Positions 63,050 to 64,000 of a DNA stretch of 64,000 nucleotides are shown here, one piece after another. The translations under genes and the position numbers were made by a program. Below the pieces are notes generated by a model, which worked only from the letters and a program-made list of their open reading frames with translations, made no database searches and was not told where the DNA came from. How positions within the stretch are numbered: position 1 is the first letter of the stretch; each line of letters begins with the position of its first letter. This stretch comes from Diorhabda sublineata (Eukaryota; Arthropoda; Insecta; Coleoptera; Chrysomelidae). Location: positions 20,217,001 to 20,281,000 of the forward strand of contig NC_079477.1 of the NCBI RefSeq assembly GCF_026230105.1. The letters are read 5' to 3'.

Positions 63050-63527
63050 TTGAATATACTTGAGATTCATTACGAGTAATGAATTTTAAAATTTCACAAA
63101 ACTTAGTACATTACTACATTTTGTGTATTTGTTTCAGTTTTTCAATCTCAGTAACTATGGTATGATATGCTCGTTGATAGAGAGATCAAGTGCAAGGAAA
63201 TTTATCCTCCTTGGAAATGTTCAACACAAATTAGTGTTTTTTATTTTGAAAAACGATAATAGAATAAGATGTATTCAATAAAAATCTTATCTATTTTGAG
63301 GAGCATGTGTATGCATGACAGAAAAAATTGGTGAAAATTGTATAAAACAGTTCAACTAAAATAAAGTACACAATTATTATCGCGTCATCGAGTCGTTGCT
63401 ACTTTCAAATTTATATCTACTTCAGTCTACATCTAACGCGGAAACTGAACGGCCACGATCCAATTTTACTCTCTCGTGAGTTCTCACGTGGATCTTTTAT
63501 TTGTTATCAACTTAATTCAATTAAAAG
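63050..63527 (+). repeat. Probable Copia 3' LTR, or a non-coding first exon
   Basis: Begins 330 bp after the Copia coding relic, just behind a purine-rich tract (TTAGGGGACATAAGTGGA, about 63027-63044) that could be a polypurine tract, with TTGAATATAC as a possible LTR start. It contains TATAAAA at 63341-63347 and AATAAA at 63360-63365, the close pairing expected in an LTR U3/R. A G+C-richer 60 bp near 63430-63480 follows. It ends at AATTAAAAG before GTGAGT (63528). That donor-like end also permits reading 63370-63527 as a 5' untranslated exon of a gene beyond the window. No second LTR is available to decide. Confidence 0.4.
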
Positions 63528-63539
63528 GTGAGTTTATGG

Positions 63540-64000
63540 TTTATGTTATGGATCTTTTGAATTATTATATAAATTTTCTGAGTACTGAACTTTTATTTGT
63601 ATTAATTCTTATTTATATTTAAAAAACCTCGATCAATTTACAAGTTTTGAAAATTTACATTTAGTTCGTAGTCTCAAACATTTTTGCCATTTGTCAATAA
63701 TAATTTTGATTATATAGGCCCATATTGAGCCGGGACCTCATAGATTATACTTGAAAAACACATTATTTATAAAAAATGAGAATAAGGAATTTCGTAATGT
63801 TTAAAAATTAAATGATTAATAATGGTTGAGGCTGTATTGTAAAATGGATGCTTCTCAACCTACCCATTTTTAACAAGTGTGAATGTTTTATTTTAAATAA
63901 GCTTTATATCTCAAGCTGTAGATTGATAAAAAATTAAACGATCAACTTCATAGAAAAACTGTTTTGAAACAAACAATTCGATGATTCGGACGTTATAATT
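63540..64000. other. Unassigned A+T-rich DNA
   Basis: Nothing supported up to the window edge. Confidence 0.4.

Overview
The window is a piece of an A+T-rich animal nuclear genome, almost certainly an insect. The supporting signs are long introns, several Tc1/mariner families, Helitrons, Penelope-like elements, hAT elements, insect Ty3/Gypsy elements with an env gene (errantivirus type), Copia and RTE/Jockey LINEs. The order of insect cannot be read from the sequence. No operons, CRISPR arrays, rRNA or convincing tRNA genes were seen. There is one recognisable host gene; nearly everything else is transposon sequence in various states of decay, with microsatellites and unassigned A+T-rich DNA between.

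Host gene. Five exons on the + strand (8794-9014, 9304-9494, 11884-12111, 15159-15466, 20255-20332) join in consistent phase. They encode the C-terminal part of an RluA-family RNA pseudouridine synthase of the RPUSD2 type, from the catalytic region to the stop codon. The 5' exons were not found and probably lie upstream of the window. The introns hold a mariner fragment, an RTE fragment, a long-TIR mariner relic, a Helitron, a 2.2-kb long-TIR mariner, a Penelope fragment and a LINE tail. A possible isolated exon of another gene lies at 31721-31776, and a TATA/donor-bearing segment near 63341-63528 is either a Copia LTR or a first exon.

Layout. 0-8.7 kb: mariner deletion derivative, a MITE, mariner C-terminal relic, Ty3/Gypsy relic (minus), RTE relic. 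8.8-20.3 kb: the RPUSD2-like gene with its TE-filled introns. 20-31 kb: DDE transposase relics, an almost complete long-TIR mariner with an intact 364-residue transposase (26373-28175), and an inverted-repeat element with recurring CAGGCCG motifs (29495-30524). 32-39 kb: a second large inverted-repeat element, a mariner broken off at a 953-bp Helitron, Penelope RT relics. 39-44 kb: a hAT (ZBED-like) relic abutting an errantivirus pol/env relic, whose env is split by a second copy of the 26-28 kb mariner. 46-49 kb: a second errantivirus env relic (minus) split by a Penelope GIY-YIG/pseudo-LTR segment with a hammerhead-ribozyme-like motif, then an RTE 3' tail. 49.6-58.5 kb: two complete but mutated hAT elements with recognisable ends (one with perfect 8-bp target duplications). 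59-64 kb: Jockey-like LINE relic and a Copia relic invaded by a (TA)n tract.

The most unusual points are three distinct mariner families with roughly 400-bp terminal repeats and related transposases, a deletion copy that keeps only the DNA-binding half of its transposase intact, two hammerhead-like motifs in Penelope sequence with the same architecture, and two inverted-repeat elements with no recognisable coding sequence.
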